A stretch of DNA of 64,000 nt from Microbacterium cremeum (GTDB lineage Bacteria; Actinomycetota; Actinomycetes; Actinomycetales; Microbacteriaceae). Both the position numbers and the translations under genes were made by a program. Each line of letters begins with the position of its first letter. Within the stretch, counting starts at the first letter, position 1. The notes beneath the pieces were generated by a model that saw only the letters and a program-made list of their open reading frames with translations, had not been told where the DNA came from and searched no databases. Location of the stretch: NCBI RefSeq assembly GCF_015277855.1, contig NZ_CP063812.1, positions 2,790,001 through 2,854,000 of the forward strand, given 5' to 3'. Shown one piece after another: positions 27,842 to 38,111 of this stretch.

Positions 27842-29402
27842 TCAGTCGACCCGCGGAAGCTCGATGGGCTCGGTGCGGGCCTCGCTCGACACGCCGTCGG
27901 AAGCCCCTGCCGCCGAGGGCGACGGCGACGCCGAAGTCCCCTCCGACAGCGACGGCGGCAGCGGAGAAGGTGTGGCCGTCGAAGGCTCCGGATGCCGCGG
28001 CCCGGCCTGTGCGTCCGGCTCGGGCCCCGATCGGCTCGTGCGCGTGCGCCGCGCGCCCGGCGACATGAGCAGGATCGCGGCGCCCAGCAGCACCTCGGCT
28101 CCGACGGCGAGCGCGACGGGTCCCGGCTCAGGGCCGACGACCGCGAGCCGCTCGGGCCCGAGCGATCCCGAGGCGAACGCGGCCAGTGCCGCGGCGAGGG
28201 CCGCAGAGACGGCGGCGATGCCGACCGCGATCACCAGACGCGGGACGACCGGGTCGTGCACCGCCGGGGCGTCGTCCTCGGGCTCGGGCGTCGGCACCGA
28301 TCCCGCCAGGAGTCCCTCGAGGGCTGCCGTCTTCGCCGCGCCCCCTCGCGGCGCCGCGTCGCCTGCGGACGCCGCGGGCCACGGCATCCGTCCGTCGCGC
28401 GCGGCGCTGCCGCGAAGGCGCGTCGACGAGGCGCGAACGCGCGATCCAGCCGGCGAATGCTCCGAGCGCGACCGGCGCGAGTGCGAGCAGGAGCAGCCAC
28501 GGCGTGGCCGACTCGGGGATCGCGCCGAGCACCGGGATGCCGGGGATCACGCCGACCTGCGTGCCGGCGGGCGAGACCGATGCCCCCTCGCCGACGAGGA
28601 ATCCGGGGCCGGCGACGAACGCCGAGCCCCACACGGCGAGCGTCGGCGCGTAGGCCAACTGGGCCAGCGTCACCACGATGGCGCCGATCACGTCGACGTT
28701 CCCGGCCTGGTAGAGCGCCACGATCTGCCCGGAGCGGGCGAACACCGTGACGGCGGTGACGGCGGCGCCGACCCCCAGGAGGCCCACCACGACCACGGCC
28801 GTGCCGCGTGCGATGAGCGCGGGGACGTCGGCCCAGCCGTGCCGGTCGGCCTCCACCCGATCGCGCACGCGTGCGATCACTCCGCCGCCGGCTTCGCGCC
28901 ACTCCGTCACCACGGCGGCGACGAGGGCCGGCACCGCGAAGACGAGGATCGGGATCAGGATCGACTGCCACAGCACGGGCGTGACGATGTCGGTGCGCGA
29001 CGTCAGCGCCGCGCCCGCGGTGAGCGCCGCGAAGACCGCGGTGCCCGTCACGACGCCGGTGAGCCACGCGTCGGCCCGCGATGCGCGCACGCCCGAGCGT
29101 GCGGCGAAGATCGCCGTGAAGGCCGCGAACGCGAGCGGTGCGAGCGAAAGGGTGAACGATGCCGCAGCCGCGTCGATGCTCGTCGCAGCGAGGTAGTCGG
29201 CGGGAAGGGTCACCGGCAGGGGCACGAGGTTGCCCAGCTGCCACACCGCGACCGCGGTCGGCCACAGGACGCCCCAGTCGGCGGCGCCGCCGAGTCCGAA
29301 CACCCACAGGAGCGTCAGCGGCGCAAGGGTCGCGGCGAGACCGACGGCGACCGCGATGGCGGCGTCGACGGTTGCGAGGAAGGCGACGATGAGGCGGTGC
29401 AT
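27842..29402 (-). pseudogene. DUF6350 multi-pass membrane protein gene with a frameshift near 28400
   Basis: From the ATG at 29402 the frame encodes about ten membrane spans ending at GAFAGWIARSRLVDAP (near 28420), then turns into an Arg-rich non-protein sequence. The expected continuation is in the +1 frame: MPWPAASAGDAAP through two more spans (RLVIAVGIAAVSAALAAAL and PVALAVGAEVLLGAAILL) to a Pro/Ser tail ending PIELPRVD at 27842. Both halves match the usual layout of this family, which sits just upstream of purN-purH in Micrococcales. Either the gene is broken or one base is wrong in a GC-rich tract at about 28390-28430. TAGGGT before the ATG is a likely -10 box. Confidence 0.75.
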
Positions 29403-29537
29403 GGCCTCATCGACCCTACTTCGCCCGGCCGTGCGCGCCCGGTCGCCTCGCCCGCCCGGCGCCCAGGCGGGCGGTACCTGCTCAGCGAATTCCCAGGCGG
29501 CACCCGATGCCGCTAACGTCGTCGTCGGAGGTCCCCC

Positions 29538-31025
29538 ATGAGCACAGCCCCGTCCACCACGCCCGAGATCCCCGACGCCGCCGAGCCGGACGGGAACGTT
29601 CAGCCCAAGAGCGGCTTCGACCGGTTCTTCGAGATCACCCGGCGCGGTTCGACGGTCGGCACCGAGGTGCGCGGCGGGGTCGTGACGTTCGTGACGATGG
29701 CCTACATCGTCATCCTCAACCCGATCATCCTCTCGAGCGGGGTCGACGTCGACGGGAACAGGCTCGGGTTCTCGGAGGTGGCCGCCGTCACAGCGCTCAC
29801 GGCCGGTGTCATGACGGTGCTCTTCGGGCTCGTGACGCGCCTGCCGTTCGCCTTCGCGGCCGGCCTCGGCATCAACTCGTTCCTCGCGGTCGCCGTCGTG
29901 GGTCAGGTCACCTGGCCCGAGGCGATGGGCCTCGTGGTCATCAACGGCCTCATCATCGTGCTGCTGGCGGCGACGGGTCTGCGGCGCATGATCTTCGACG
30001 CCGTCCCGATCCAGCTTAAGCTCGCGATCACGGTCGGCATCGGCCTGTTCATCGCCTTCATCGGCTTCGTCGACGCCGGGTTCGTGACCGCGACCAGCCT
30101 CTCGTCGCCCCCGGTCGGTCTCGGCGTGGACGGCTCGGTCGCGACCGTCCCGACGCTCATCTTCGTCTTCACGCTGCTGCTGACCGGCATCCTGGTCGCC
30201 CGCAAGGTCAAGGGCGGCATCCTCATCGGCCTCGTCTCGGGCACGGTGATCGCGGTGGTCGTCGAGGCGATCTGGAACCTCGGCCCGAAGTTCGACGGCG
30301 ACGCCGTCAACCCGGGCGGCTGGGGCCTCTCGGTTCCCGAGCTGCCCTCGTCGCTCGTGAGCCTTCCCGACCTGTCGCTGATCGGTCAGGTCTCGTTCGG
30401 TTCGTTCGAGCGGATCGGCGTGCTCGCCGCGCTCATGCTCGTCTTCACGCTCGTGTTCACGAACTTCTTCGACGCGATGGGCACGATGACGGGCCTGTCG
30501 AAGGAGGCAGGCCTCGCCGACGCGAAGGGCGACTTCCCGCGCATCAAGTCGGCGCTGATCGTCGAGGGCGTCGGCGCGGTCGCCGGCGGTTTCACCTCGA
30601 GCTCGTCGAACACGGTGTTCATCGAGTCCGGCTCGGGTATCGGCGAGGGCGCGCGCACCGGCTTCGCGAACGTCGTGACGGGCGTCCTGTTCCTCGTCGC
30701 GATGTTCTTCACGCCCCTCGTGTCGATCGTGCCGACCGAGGTCGCCGCCGCCGCACTGGTGATCGTCGGTGCGCTGATGATGTCGCAGATCCGGTTCATC
30801 GACTTCTCGGACTTCTCGATCGTGCTGCCGGTGTTCCTCGCGATCACCGTGATGCCGCTCACCTACTCGATCGCGAACGGCATCGGCGCGGGCTTCGTCA
30901 CGTGGGTCGTCGTCCGGTCGCTGTCGGGCAAGGCGCGCGAGATCAGCCTGCTGCTGTGGATCGTCGCCGCCGGCTTCGTGCTCTACTTCGCCCGCGGGCC
31001 GCTCGAGGCGCTGCTCGCCGGCTGA
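29538..31025 (+). CDS. NCS2-family purine permease (AzgA/PbuG type)
   Basis: Proton-coupled uptake of hypoxanthine, guanine or adenine across the membrane. 495 residues with a dozen or more spans and the family landmarks FVTMAYIVILNPIIL, FAAGLGINSFLAV, ATGLRRMIFDAVP and the SSSNTVFIESGSGIGEGART loop, whose Glu contacts the base. The ATG has GGAGG 8 nt upstream. It is transcribed divergently from the DUF6350-purN-purH side, so purine salvage and synthesis genes are neighbours; exact base preference is not readable. Confidence 0.93.
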   Translation: MSTAPSTTPEIPDAAEPDGNVQPKSGFDRFFEITRRGSTVGTEVRGGVVTFVTMAYIVILNPIILSSGVDVDGNRLGFSEVAAVTALTAGVMTVLFGLVTRLPFAFAAGLGINSFLAVAVVGQVTWPEAMGLVVINGLIIVLLAATGLRRMIFDAVPIQLKLAITVGIGLFIAFIGFVDAGFVTATSLSSPPVGLGVDGSVATVPTLIFVFTLLLTGILVARKVKGGILIGLVSGTVIAVVVEAIWNLGPKFDGDAVNPGGWGLSVPELPSSLVSLPDLSLIGQVSFGSFERIGVLAALMLVFTLVFTNFFDAMGTMTGLSKEAGLADAKGDFPRIKSALIVEGVGAVAGGFTSSSSNTVFIESGSGIGEGARTGFANVVTGVLFLVAMFFTPLVSIVPTEVAAAALVIVGALMMSQIRFIDFSDFSIVLPVFLAITVMPLTYSIANGIGAGFVTWVVVRSLSGKAREISLLLWIVAAGFVLYFARGPLEALLAG

Positions 31026-31031
31026 GACCGT

Positions 31032-31060
31032 GACGGATGCCGCGGGCCGCGGCATCCGTC
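31032..31060 (+). terminator. GGATGCC-armed hairpin terminator after the purine permease
   Basis: Perfect 13-bp stem GACGGATGCCGCG with a loop of 3-4 nt, 7 bp after the stop codon. The remaining 31061-31204 holds nothing recognisable. Confidence 0.7.
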
Positions 31061-31204
31061 GCCCTCGCGGTCTGCTCCCGGTTCAGGTGGCGCGACACGC
31101 GGGGTCGCGCGCGGGTCACGGCGCGTCGTGACACGGGAAGACGCGAGCGCACGGCGCGTGGTCAGCGCAGCGGCGTCCAGCCGAGCGGCAGCGGGCCGTC
31201 GGGG

Positions 31205-31903
31205 TCAGCGCTCCTCGTCGGCGCGGCGCGACCACCCCTGCGCGGCGTCGATCGCATCGAAGCCGCCGCGCGCGACACGGAACCCCACGTCGTCGTGGTG
31301 CATGCGCGGGCCGCCGCCGCGGCGCACCGAGGCGCGCACGCTCCAGGCGTCGTCGGCGAACCCGCCGCCGCGGAACACGCGGTAGTCGCCGTAGCGAGCG
31401 GGGTCCAGCAGATCCCAGCACCACTCCCACACGTTGCCGAGCATGTCGAAGAGCCCGTGGAGGTTCGGGAGCTTGCCGCCGACCTCCTGCGGGGTCGGGA
31501 CGCCGTCGGCGCTCGTCCAGGCGATCTCGGCGAGCGGCCCGTAGTGCGGCCCGGTCGACCCCGCCCGGCACGCGTGCTCCCACTCCGCCTCGGTGGGCAG
31601 CCGGTAGCCGTCGGCGTCGACGTGCCACGTGACGTCCTCACCCTCGAACGTGTAGGCGGGGTCGAGGCCCTCCCACTCCGAGGCGGCGTTGCAGAATCGG
31701 ATCGCCCGCTGCCAGCTCACCTCGACCGCGGGGCGCCGCGGATGCCGCGCCGGTTCCCCCAGCAGCTCCGCGAGCTGCTCCTGGGTCACCGCGTACACGC
31801 CGAGCTCGAACGGCTCCAGCTCGACGCGCCAGGTCGCCTTGCGGCGCGCGTCGTGCAGGGTCACCGCGCCGCCCGGGACGCGGGTGAGCTCGATGTCGGT
31901 CAT
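31205..31903 (-). CDS. SUMF1/FGE-fold protein lacking the catalytic cysteines
   Basis: 232 residues of one formylglycine-generating-enzyme-sulfatase fold: PVEVSWQ-like AVEVSWQRAIRFCNA, GYRLPTEAEWEHACRAG, NLHGLFDMLGNVWEWCWD and FRGGGFADD. In active FGEs the last block carries a pair of copper-binding Cys residues; here that stretch (SVRASVRRGGGPRMHHDDVGFRV) has none, so it is not a sulfatase activator. Related proteins use the fold for binding or for non-heme iron chemistry. The gene ends a possible operon with the F420-type reductase upstream (32-nt gap). Confidence 0.82.
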   Translation of the reverse strand: MTDIELTRVPGGAVTLHDARRKATWRVELEPFELGVYAVTQEQLAELLGEPARHPRRPAVEVSWQRAIRFCNAASEWEGLDPAYTFEGEDVTWHVDADGYRLPTEAEWEHACRAGSTGPHYGPLAEIAWTSADGVPTPQEVGGKLPNLHGLFDMLGNVWEWCWDLLDPARYGDYRVFRGGGFADDAWSVRASVRRGGGPRMHHDDVGFRVARGGFDAIDAAQGWSRRADEER

Positions 31904-31935
31904 CGCGGGCGCGGTCGGTCCGGTGCGCCGGCGCT

Positions 31936-32376
31936 TCAGGCGTCGCGGGGCTCGAGCACGAAGACGGCGATGAGCCGGTCGGTCTTCGTCTGATAGTTCG
32001 CGTAGTCCGGCCACACCGCCACGGCACGCTCCCACCACCGGGCGCGCTCGTCGCCGGTCAGCTCGCGGGCGTCGTAGTCGCGCTTGACCGCGCCGTCCTG
32101 CAGCTCGACGTGCGGGTGGCGGCGCATGTTCTCCGCCCACTTCGGCTCGTCGGGAGCGCCGCCCTTCGATGCGACGACGGCGTAGCGGCCGTCGTGCTCG
32201 ACGCGCATGAGCGCCGTCTTGCGCAGCGCCCCGGTCTTCACGCCGACGGTCGTCAGCACGATGATGGGCACCCCGCGCAGGGTGTTGGACTTCGCCCCGT
32301 TCGAGGCCTCGAACTTCTCGGCCTGGGTGCGAGCCCACTCGGACGTGGACGGGATGTACTCTCCGGTCAGCGGCAT
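31936..32376 (-). CDS. F420-type nitroreductase-family protein (Ddn-like)
   Basis: 146 residues. The pattern [30 protein letters not shown] with [26 protein letters not shown] is that of deazaflavin-dependent (Ddn/FDOR-A) reductases; the KTG..R.T.L and W..N motifs bind cofactor F420. Substrate unknown (quinones in Mycobacterium Ddn). Start ATG at 32376. A second, more distant relative is at 61196. Confidence 0.88.
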   Translation of the reverse strand: MPLTGEYIPSTSEWARTQAEKFEASNGAKSNTLRGVPIIVLTTVGVKTGALRKTALMRVEHDGRYAVVASKGGAPDEPKWAENMRRHPHVELQDGAVKRDYDARELTGDERARWWERAVAVWPDYANYQTKTDRLIAVFVLEPRDA

Positions 32377-32432
32377 GACTCCACGATACGGCCGGCTCCG
32401 AGTCGGCGGTGCGGCGAGCGGGCTGAGACGAC

Positions 32433-32473
32433 GAAGACGGATGCCGCAGCGCGAGGCTGCGGCATCCGTCTTC
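32433..32473 (-). terminator. Hairpin terminator of the sucCD operon
   Basis: GAAGACGGATGCCGCAGC pairs perfectly with GCTGCGGCATCCGTCTTC around a 5-nt loop, 28 bp after the sucD stop. Stem of 18 bp with the GGATGCC arms. Confidence 0.8.
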
Positions 32474-32501
32474 GCGAGACGAGCTCAGGTGCCGGTGGGG
32501 C

Positions 32502-33443
<942 letters not shown>

Positions 33444-34610
33444 TCAGGCGTTGGCGAGCTCGGCGGCCTTGTCGGCGCCCTCGTCCATCGTGGCGGCCAG
33501 GGTCACCAGCGGGTGGTTCGCGTCCTGGAGGATCTTGCGACCCTCCTCGACGCGGTTGCCGTCGAGGCGCACGACGAGCGGCTTCGAGGCGGTCGAGCCG
33601 AGCTCGGCGAGGGCGCCGACGATGCCCTTGGCGACGGCGTCGCAGGCGGTGATGCCGCCGAAGACGTTCACGAAGACGCTCTTGACCTGCGGGTCGCCGA
33701 GGATGACGTCCAGGCCCGCGGCCATGACCTCCGCCGAGGCGCCGCCGCCGATGTCGAGGAAGTTGGCCGGCTTCACGCCGCCGTGGTTCTCACCGGCGTA
33801 CGCGACGACGTCGAGCGTCGACATGACCAGGCCCGCGCCGTTGCCGATGATGCCGACCTGGCCGTCGAGCTTGACGTAGTTGAGGTCGTTCTCCTTCGCC
33901 TTCGCCTCGAGCGGGTCGGCGGCATCCTTGTCTTCGAGGAGCGCGTGACCGGCGTGACGGAACTCGGCGTTCTCGTCGAGGGTGACCTTGCCGTCGAGGG
34001 CGATGATGTCGCCCTCCTCGGTGAGGACGAGGGGGTTCACCTCGACGAGCGTGGCGTCTTCGCCCTTGTAGACGTTGTAGAGCTTGACGAAGACGTCGCT
34101 CACCTTGTCGACGAGACCGGCGTCGAACCCGGCGGCCTCCGCGATCTCGACGGCCTTGGCCTTGTCGATCCCGGTGCCCGGGTTCACGTCGATGCGCGCG
34201 AGCGCTTCGGGGCGCTCGACGGCGAGCTCCTCGATCTCCATGCCGCCCTCGACGCTGCACAGCGACAGGTAGGAGCGGTTCGCGCGGTCCAGCAGCACCG
34301 AGAAGTAGTACTCCTTGTCGATGCGCGCGCCCTGCGCGACCATGACGCGCTTGACGACGTGGCCCTTGATGTCGAGGCCGAGGATCGCCTGGGCGGCCTC
34401 GTACGCCTCATCGGGGGTCTTCGCGACCTTCACGCCGCCGGCTTTGCCGCGACCGCCGGTCTTGACCTGTGCCTTGACGACGACGACTCCGCCGCCGAGC
34501 TTCTCGGCAGCAGCCTTGGCCGCCTCTGGCGTATCGGCGACGATGCCGGCGAGCACCGGCACCTCGTACTTCTCGAAAAGGTCTCGTGCCTGGTACTCGT
34601 ACAGATCCAC
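33444..34610 (-). CDS. sucC: Succinyl-CoA synthetase, beta subunit
   Basis: 388 residues from a GTG start preceded by AAGGA. The N-terminal ATP-grasp domain opens [19 protein letters not shown]; the C-terminal ligase-CoA domain has [14 protein letters not shown] and [12 protein letters not shown]. First gene of sucCD. A -10 box TAGGCT can be placed at 34688-34693 (complement), and the palindrome found before icd recurs just downstream of the expected transcription start, so both TCA genes are probably repressed by one regulator. The open frame continues upstream of the GTG but is not protein-like. Confidence 0.98.
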   Translation of the reverse strand: MDLYEYQARDLFEKYEVPVLAGIVADTPEAAKAAAEKLGGGVVVVKAQVKTGGRGKAGGVKVAKTPDEAYEAAQAILGLDIKGHVVKRVMVAQGARIDKEYYFSVLLDRANRSYLSLCSVEGGMEIEELAVERPEALARIDVNPGTGIDKAKAVEIAEAAGFDAGLVDKVSDVFVKLYNVYKGEDATLVEVNPLVLTEEGDIIALDGKVTLDENAEFRHAGHALLEDKDAADPLEAKAKENDLNYVKLDGQVGIIGNGAGLVMSTLDVVAYAGENHGGVKPANFLDIGGGASAEVMAAGLDVILGDPQVKSVFVNVFGGITACDAVAKGIVGALAELGSTASKPLVVRLDGNRVEEGRKILQDANHPLVTLAATMDEGADKAAELANA

Positions 34611-34659
34611 AGTGCATTCCTTCGCAGGTGGCGAATGGGGTGGTGTGACGCGAAAAGCG

Positions 34660-34677
34660 TCTTGACGTCGAGATATC
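34660..34677. promoter_or_regulatory. Candidate operator of sucCD, same motif as before icd
   Basis: TCTTGACGTCGAGATATC matches the icd site (3799-3817 read on the minus strand) in 17-18 positions including the GACGTC centre. It lies about 5-20 nt after the predicted start of transcription of sucC, a position suited to repression. Confidence 0.6.
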
Positions 34678-34818
34678 GACCAGTCCCCCAGCCTACTACC
34701 GCTCGCTGAACGCTCCCGACCGCAGCGACGCGCCAGGAGTTCGGCTGATCGTGGCAGCGGCGTTTCGTGACGGATGCCTCCACCCGCGGCGGCGCGCCGC
34801 ACTAGGCTCGTCGGCGAG

Positions 34819-35508
34819 ATGACCGACACTGCAGCCGCTCCCGCTCCTCAGGCCGCCGCGCGCGCCGCGGTGGTGGCCGCCGCGCTCGAGCTGTTCGCCG
34901 ACCAGGGCTTCGATCAGACGTCGGTGGAGCAGATCGCGCAGGCGGCCGGGGTGTCGCGCTCCACCTTCTTCCGCCAGTTCGGCGGCAAGGACGACGTGGT
35001 CTTCACCGATCACGAGCTGCTGCTCGATCGGCTGCGCGCGTTCCTGGCGCGGCCGCACGAGGATCCCTGGGCGGCTGTGTGCGAGGCATCCGTCCTCGTC
35101 TACTCGCATTTCGCGGCCGACCCCGAACTCGCCCGCCGGCGATACGCCGTCGTGCGCGGCGTGCCGGCGCTGCGCGACCGCGAGATCGTCACGGTGTTCC
35201 GCTACGAGCGCCTGTTCGACGAGTACCTGCGGGCGTCGCTGCCCGGGCTCGACCCGCTCGACGCGGTCGGGTTCTCGGCGCTGGTGACCGCGATCCACAA
35301 CCACGTGCTGCGCCGCCTCCTCCGCGGGCCCAGGAAGGTGCCGGTGTCGGTGCTCAAGTCCGCGCTCGACGACGCGCGGCGCCGCTTCGGCGTGCTGCCG
35401 GGCGACGCGTCGGTCCCGTCGGCGGACGACGTCGTGGTGGCGGTCTTCCCCCGGGGCACGCCGACCGCCGAGCTGGCCCGGCGACTGCGCGAGCACCTCG
35501 ACGACTGA
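34819..35508 (+). CDS. TetR/AcrR-family transcriptional regulator
   Basis: 229 residues. The N-terminal helix-turn-helix is clear: [20 protein letters not shown] then [21 protein letters not shown]. The ligand domain is unassigned. TAGGCT at 34803-34808 is a -10 box 10 nt before the ATG, so the leader is very short. Divergent from sucC and 196 bp upstream of the alcohol dehydrogenase operon, whose promoter carries a CATACCG-type operator. It could control that operon, but the same operator recurs at three sites far away, so the TetR at 53986 is the better candidate. Confidence 0.9.
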   Translation: MTDTAAAPAPQAAARAAVVAAALELFADQGFDQTSVEQIAQAAGVSRSTFFRQFGGKDDVVFTDHELLLDRLRAFLARPHEDPWAAVCEASVLVYSHFAADPELARRRYAVVRGVPALRDREIVTVFRYERLFDEYLRASLPGLDPLDAVGFSALVTAIHNHVLRRLLRGPRKVPVSVLKSALDDARRRFGVLPGDASVPSADDVVVAVFPRGTPTAELARRLREHLDD

Positions 35509-35589
35509 GCCGCGCGCCGACCGCGGCGCACGCCCCTCCGCGGGAGGAAGGGCCTTCCGCCGCGACCCCGGAGCACCGTGATTCGCAAA

Positions 35590-35609
35590 CATACCGCACG
35601 GTCGGTATG
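35590..35609. promoter_or_regulatory. CATACCG operator, site 1 (before the alcohol dehydrogenase operon)
   Basis: CATACCGCACGGTCGGTATG: perfect 7-bp arms CATACCG and CGGTATG with a 6-nt centre. The right arm overlaps a TATGCT -10 box. Matches sites at 42421, 51666 and 55384 with consensus CATACCGnnnGGTCGGT. Such ACCG/CGGT palindromes are typical TetR-family sites in acyl-CoA catabolism. Confidence 0.7.
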
Positions 35610-35704
35610 CTGATCGCGACACCACGCGACGCACCGTCGTGTTTGGATCGATCGGGCCCGCGACGACGCCGTGCGGGTCGCAGCACCGACGACGAGGAGG
35701 TCGC

Positions 35705-36832
35705 ATGCGGATCACGGGAGCCGTGCTCGAGCGCTCCGGCGCCGAAGCGCCTTTCGCCCGGTCGCGGCCGTTCACCGTCGCCGAGCTGGAGCTCGACGCG
35801 CCGGGACCGGGCGAGCTGCTCGTGCGCGTCGAGGCGGCAGGCGTCTGCCACTCCGACCTCAGCGTCGTCGACGGCAACCGCGTGCGCCCGACGCCGATGC
35901 TGCTCGGTCACGAGGCCGCCGGCGTCGTCGAGCAGCTCGGTCCCGGCGTCGCCGACGTGGCACCGGGTCAGCGCGTGGTCATGACCTTCCTCCCCCGCTG
36001 CGGCGAGTGCGACGGATGCCGCACCGACGGCCGGCTGCCGTGCGCCCCGGGATCGGCGGCCAACGGCGACGGCACACTGCTGGGCGGCGGCATCCGTCTG
36101 CACCGTGTGAGCAAGGGCGAGAACCAGGACGTGTACCACCACCTCGGCGTCTCGGCCTTCGCCACGCACGCCGTGGTGAGCCGCGCCTCGGTCGTACCGG
36201 TCGACACCGACGTGCCGGCCGAGATCGCCGCGCTGCTCGGCTGCGCCGTGCTCACCGGCGGCGGCGCCGTCGTCAACGCCGGTCGCCCCGCCCCGGGCGA
36301 CCGCGTCGTCGTGGTCGGACTCGGCGGCGTGGGCATGGCCGCGCTGCTGGTCGCCGTGGCCCTCGGACACGACGTGATCGGCGTCGATCCCGTACCCGGC
36401 AAGCTCGCGCTCGCGCGCGAGTCCGGGGCCGTCGACGCGCTGGGGCCCGCCGAAGCGGTGGGCCGCGGCATCCGTGCCCCCGTCGTGATCGAGGCGGCAG
36501 GCGCCGCCTCCGCGTTCGAGACCGCCGTCGCACTCACCGCGCCCGGGGGCACCACGGTGACGGTGGGCCTGCCTGCTCCCGACGCGCGAGCGGCCGTGTC
36601 GCCGCTCCTGCTCACGGCTGAGGCGCGCACCATCGTCGGCAGCTACCTGGGCTCCGCGGTGCCGAGCCGCGACATCCCCCGCTACGTCGAGCTGTGGCGC
36701 GCGGGACGCCTTCCGCTCGAGAAGCTCGTCTCCTCCCGCATCGGCCTCGACGACCTCGACGCCGCCATGGACCGGCTCGCCGCAGGCGGCGAGCTGCGCC
36801 AGCTCATCACATTCGAAGGGAACCGCATATGA
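35705..36832 (+). CDS. Zinc-dependent alcohol dehydrogenase (MDR family)
   Basis: 375 residues. Catalytic zinc ligands are visible in GVCHSDLS (Cys) and GHEAAG (His-Glu); the structural zinc site is the four-Cys lobe CGECDGC plus the Cys of LPCAPG. The NAD fold has GLGGVGMAALL. The ATG follows GAGGAGG. It would oxidise an alcohol or hydroxyacyl substrate. First gene of a three-gene operon (dehydrogenase, SDR, MaoC) with 4-nt overlaps, behind a CATACCG operator, so it belongs to the catabolic regulon. Confidence 0.92.
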   Translation: MRITGAVLERSGAEAPFARSRPFTVAELELDAPGPGELLVRVEAAGVCHSDLSVVDGNRVRPTPMLLGHEAAGVVEQLGPGVADVAPGQRVVMTFLPRCGECDGCRTDGRLPCAPGSAANGDGTLLGGGIRLHRVSKGENQDVYHHLGVSAFATHAVVSRASVVPVDTDVPAEIAALLGCAVLTGGGAVVNAGRPAPGDRVVVVGLGGVGMAALLVAVALGHDVIGVDPVPGKLALARESGAVDALGPAEAVGRGIRAPVVIEAAGAASAFETAVALTAPGGTTVTVGLPAPDARAAVSPLLLTAEARTIVGSYLGSAVPSRDIPRYVELWRAGRLPLEKLVSSRIGLDDLDAAMDRLAAGGELRQLITFEGNRI

Positions 36833-37578
36833 CCAGGACCGCCATCGTCACCGGAGCCGCACGCGGCATCGGCGCCGCCACCGCCCAGCGCCTCGCCGCC
36901 GACGGCTACGCCGTCGCCGTGCTCGACCTCGACGAGGCGCAGTGCGCCGGCACCGTCGCCGCCATCACGGATGCCGGGGGCCGCGCGCTCGCCGTCGGCG
37001 CGAACGTCGCCGACGCGGCGTCGGTGGAGCGGGCCGTCGCCCGCGTCGCCGACGAGCTCGGGGCGCCGACGATCCTCGTGAACAACGCGGGGATCATCCG
37101 CGACAACCTGCTGTTCAAGATGACCGAGGACGACTGGGACGCCGTCCTGAGCGTGCACCTGCGCGGCGCGTTCCTGATGTCGCGCGCCGTGCAGGAGCAC
37201 CAGGTCAAGCAGGGGTGGGGCCGCATCGTGAACCTGTCGAGCACGTCCGCGCTCGGCAACCGCGGGCAGGCGAACTACGCCGCGGCCAAGGCGGGCATGC
37301 AGGGCTTCACCAAGACGCTCGCGCTCGAGCTCGGGCGGTACGGCGTCACCGCCAACGCGGTCGCGCCCGGGTTCATCGTGACCGACATGACCCGCGCGAC
37401 CGCCGAGCGCATCGGCGTCGCGTTCGAGGACTTCATCACCGCGCGCGCCGCCGAAGTGCCGGTGCAGCGCGCCGGGTACCCCGACGACATCGCGGCCGCC
37501 GTGTCGTACTTCTGCTCGGAGGAGGCCGGGTTCGTGTCGGGCCAGGTGCTGTACGTCGCCGGGGGTCCGCGCGCATGA
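36829..37578 (+). CDS. SDR-family oxidoreductase, FabG-like (probable 3-hydroxyacyl-CoA dehydrogenase)
   Basis: 249 residues with the classical SDR set: TGAARGIG (cofactor), NNAG, Ser in NLSSTSALGN, YAAAK (Tyr-x-x-x-Lys) and the C-terminal ITGQ-like VSGQVLYVAGG. The start overlaps the previous stop (ATGA), as does its end with the MaoC gene. Pairing with a MaoC hydratase suggests the hydration and oxidation steps of beta-oxidation on a CoA ester rather than fatty acid synthesis. Confidence 0.92.
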   Translation: MTRTAIVTGAARGIGAATAQRLAADGYAVAVLDLDEAQCAGTVAAITDAGGRALAVGANVADAASVERAVARVADELGAPTILVNNAGIIRDNLLFKMTEDDWDAVLSVHLRGAFLMSRAVQEHQVKQGWGRIVNLSSTSALGNRGQANYAAAKAGMQGFTKTLALELGRYGVTANAVAPGFIVTDMTRATAERIGVAFEDFITARAAEVPVQRAGYPDDIAAAVSYFCSEEAGFVSGQVLYVAGGPRA

Positions 37579-38033
37579 GCATCGTCGTCGACTCCCCGGC
37601 CTCGCTGTCGGAAGCCGTGGGCAGTACAGCCACCGGCGAGTGGTTCGCGATCGACCAGGAGCGCATCCAGGCGTTCGCCGACGCGACCGAGGACTGGCAG
37701 TGGATCCACCTGGATGCCGAGCGCGCGGCATCCGGTCCCTTCGGCGCCACGATCGCCCACGGATACCTGACACTGTCGCTGCTGCCCCGTCTCACGCGCG
37801 GTCTGCTGTCGGTGGCCGGCACGTCGATGGTCGTGAACTACGGCCTCGACAAGGTGCGGTTCCTGCAGCCGGTCGTCGTCGACTCGCGCGTGCGGGCGGT
37901 GACCGAGATCGTGTCGGTCGAACCTGCGCCGCAGGGCCACCGCGTGGGTCTGCGCACCACCGTCGAGATCGAGGGTGCCGAACGCCCTGCGCTCGTGGCC
38001 GAGACGATCGGGCTGTTCGTACCGGCGGCGTGA
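37575..38033 (+). CDS. MaoC-family dehydratase ((R)-specific enoyl-CoA hydratase type)
   Basis: 152 residues, single hot-dog fold. The hydratase-2 motif is present: FADATEDWQWIHLDAERA followed by GATIAHGYLTLSLLP, giving the catalytic Asp and His. Converts an enoyl-CoA to 3-hydroxyacyl-CoA. Third gene of the operon, overlapping the SDR stop by 4 nt. Confidence 0.93.
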   Translation: MSIVVDSPASLSEAVGSTATGEWFAIDQERIQAFADATEDWQWIHLDAERAASGPFGATIAHGYLTLSLLPRLTRGLLSVAGTSMVVNYGLDKVRFLQPVVVDSRVRAVTEIVSVEPAPQGHRVGLRTTVEIEGAERPALVAETIGLFVPAA

Positions 38034-38049
38034 TCCTGCACGGGTGAGC

Positions 38050-38078
38050 GACGGATGCCGGGGGCCCCGGCATCCGTC
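38050..38078 (+). terminator. GGATGCC-armed hairpin after the MaoC gene
   Basis: GACGGATGCCGGGG pairs with CCCCGGCATCCGTC in a 14-bp near-loopless stem, 16 bp past the stop. It could end transcripts from both strands, since a small gene converges from the right. Confidence 0.7.
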
Positions 38079-38111
38079 GGTTGTCGGCTTGCTCGGCGCG
38101 CTCGGCTTCGC

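Noticed and set aside
31205..31903. Genuine formylglycine-generating enzyme
   Set aside because: The two copper-binding cysteines are absent and no sulfatase gene is nearby.
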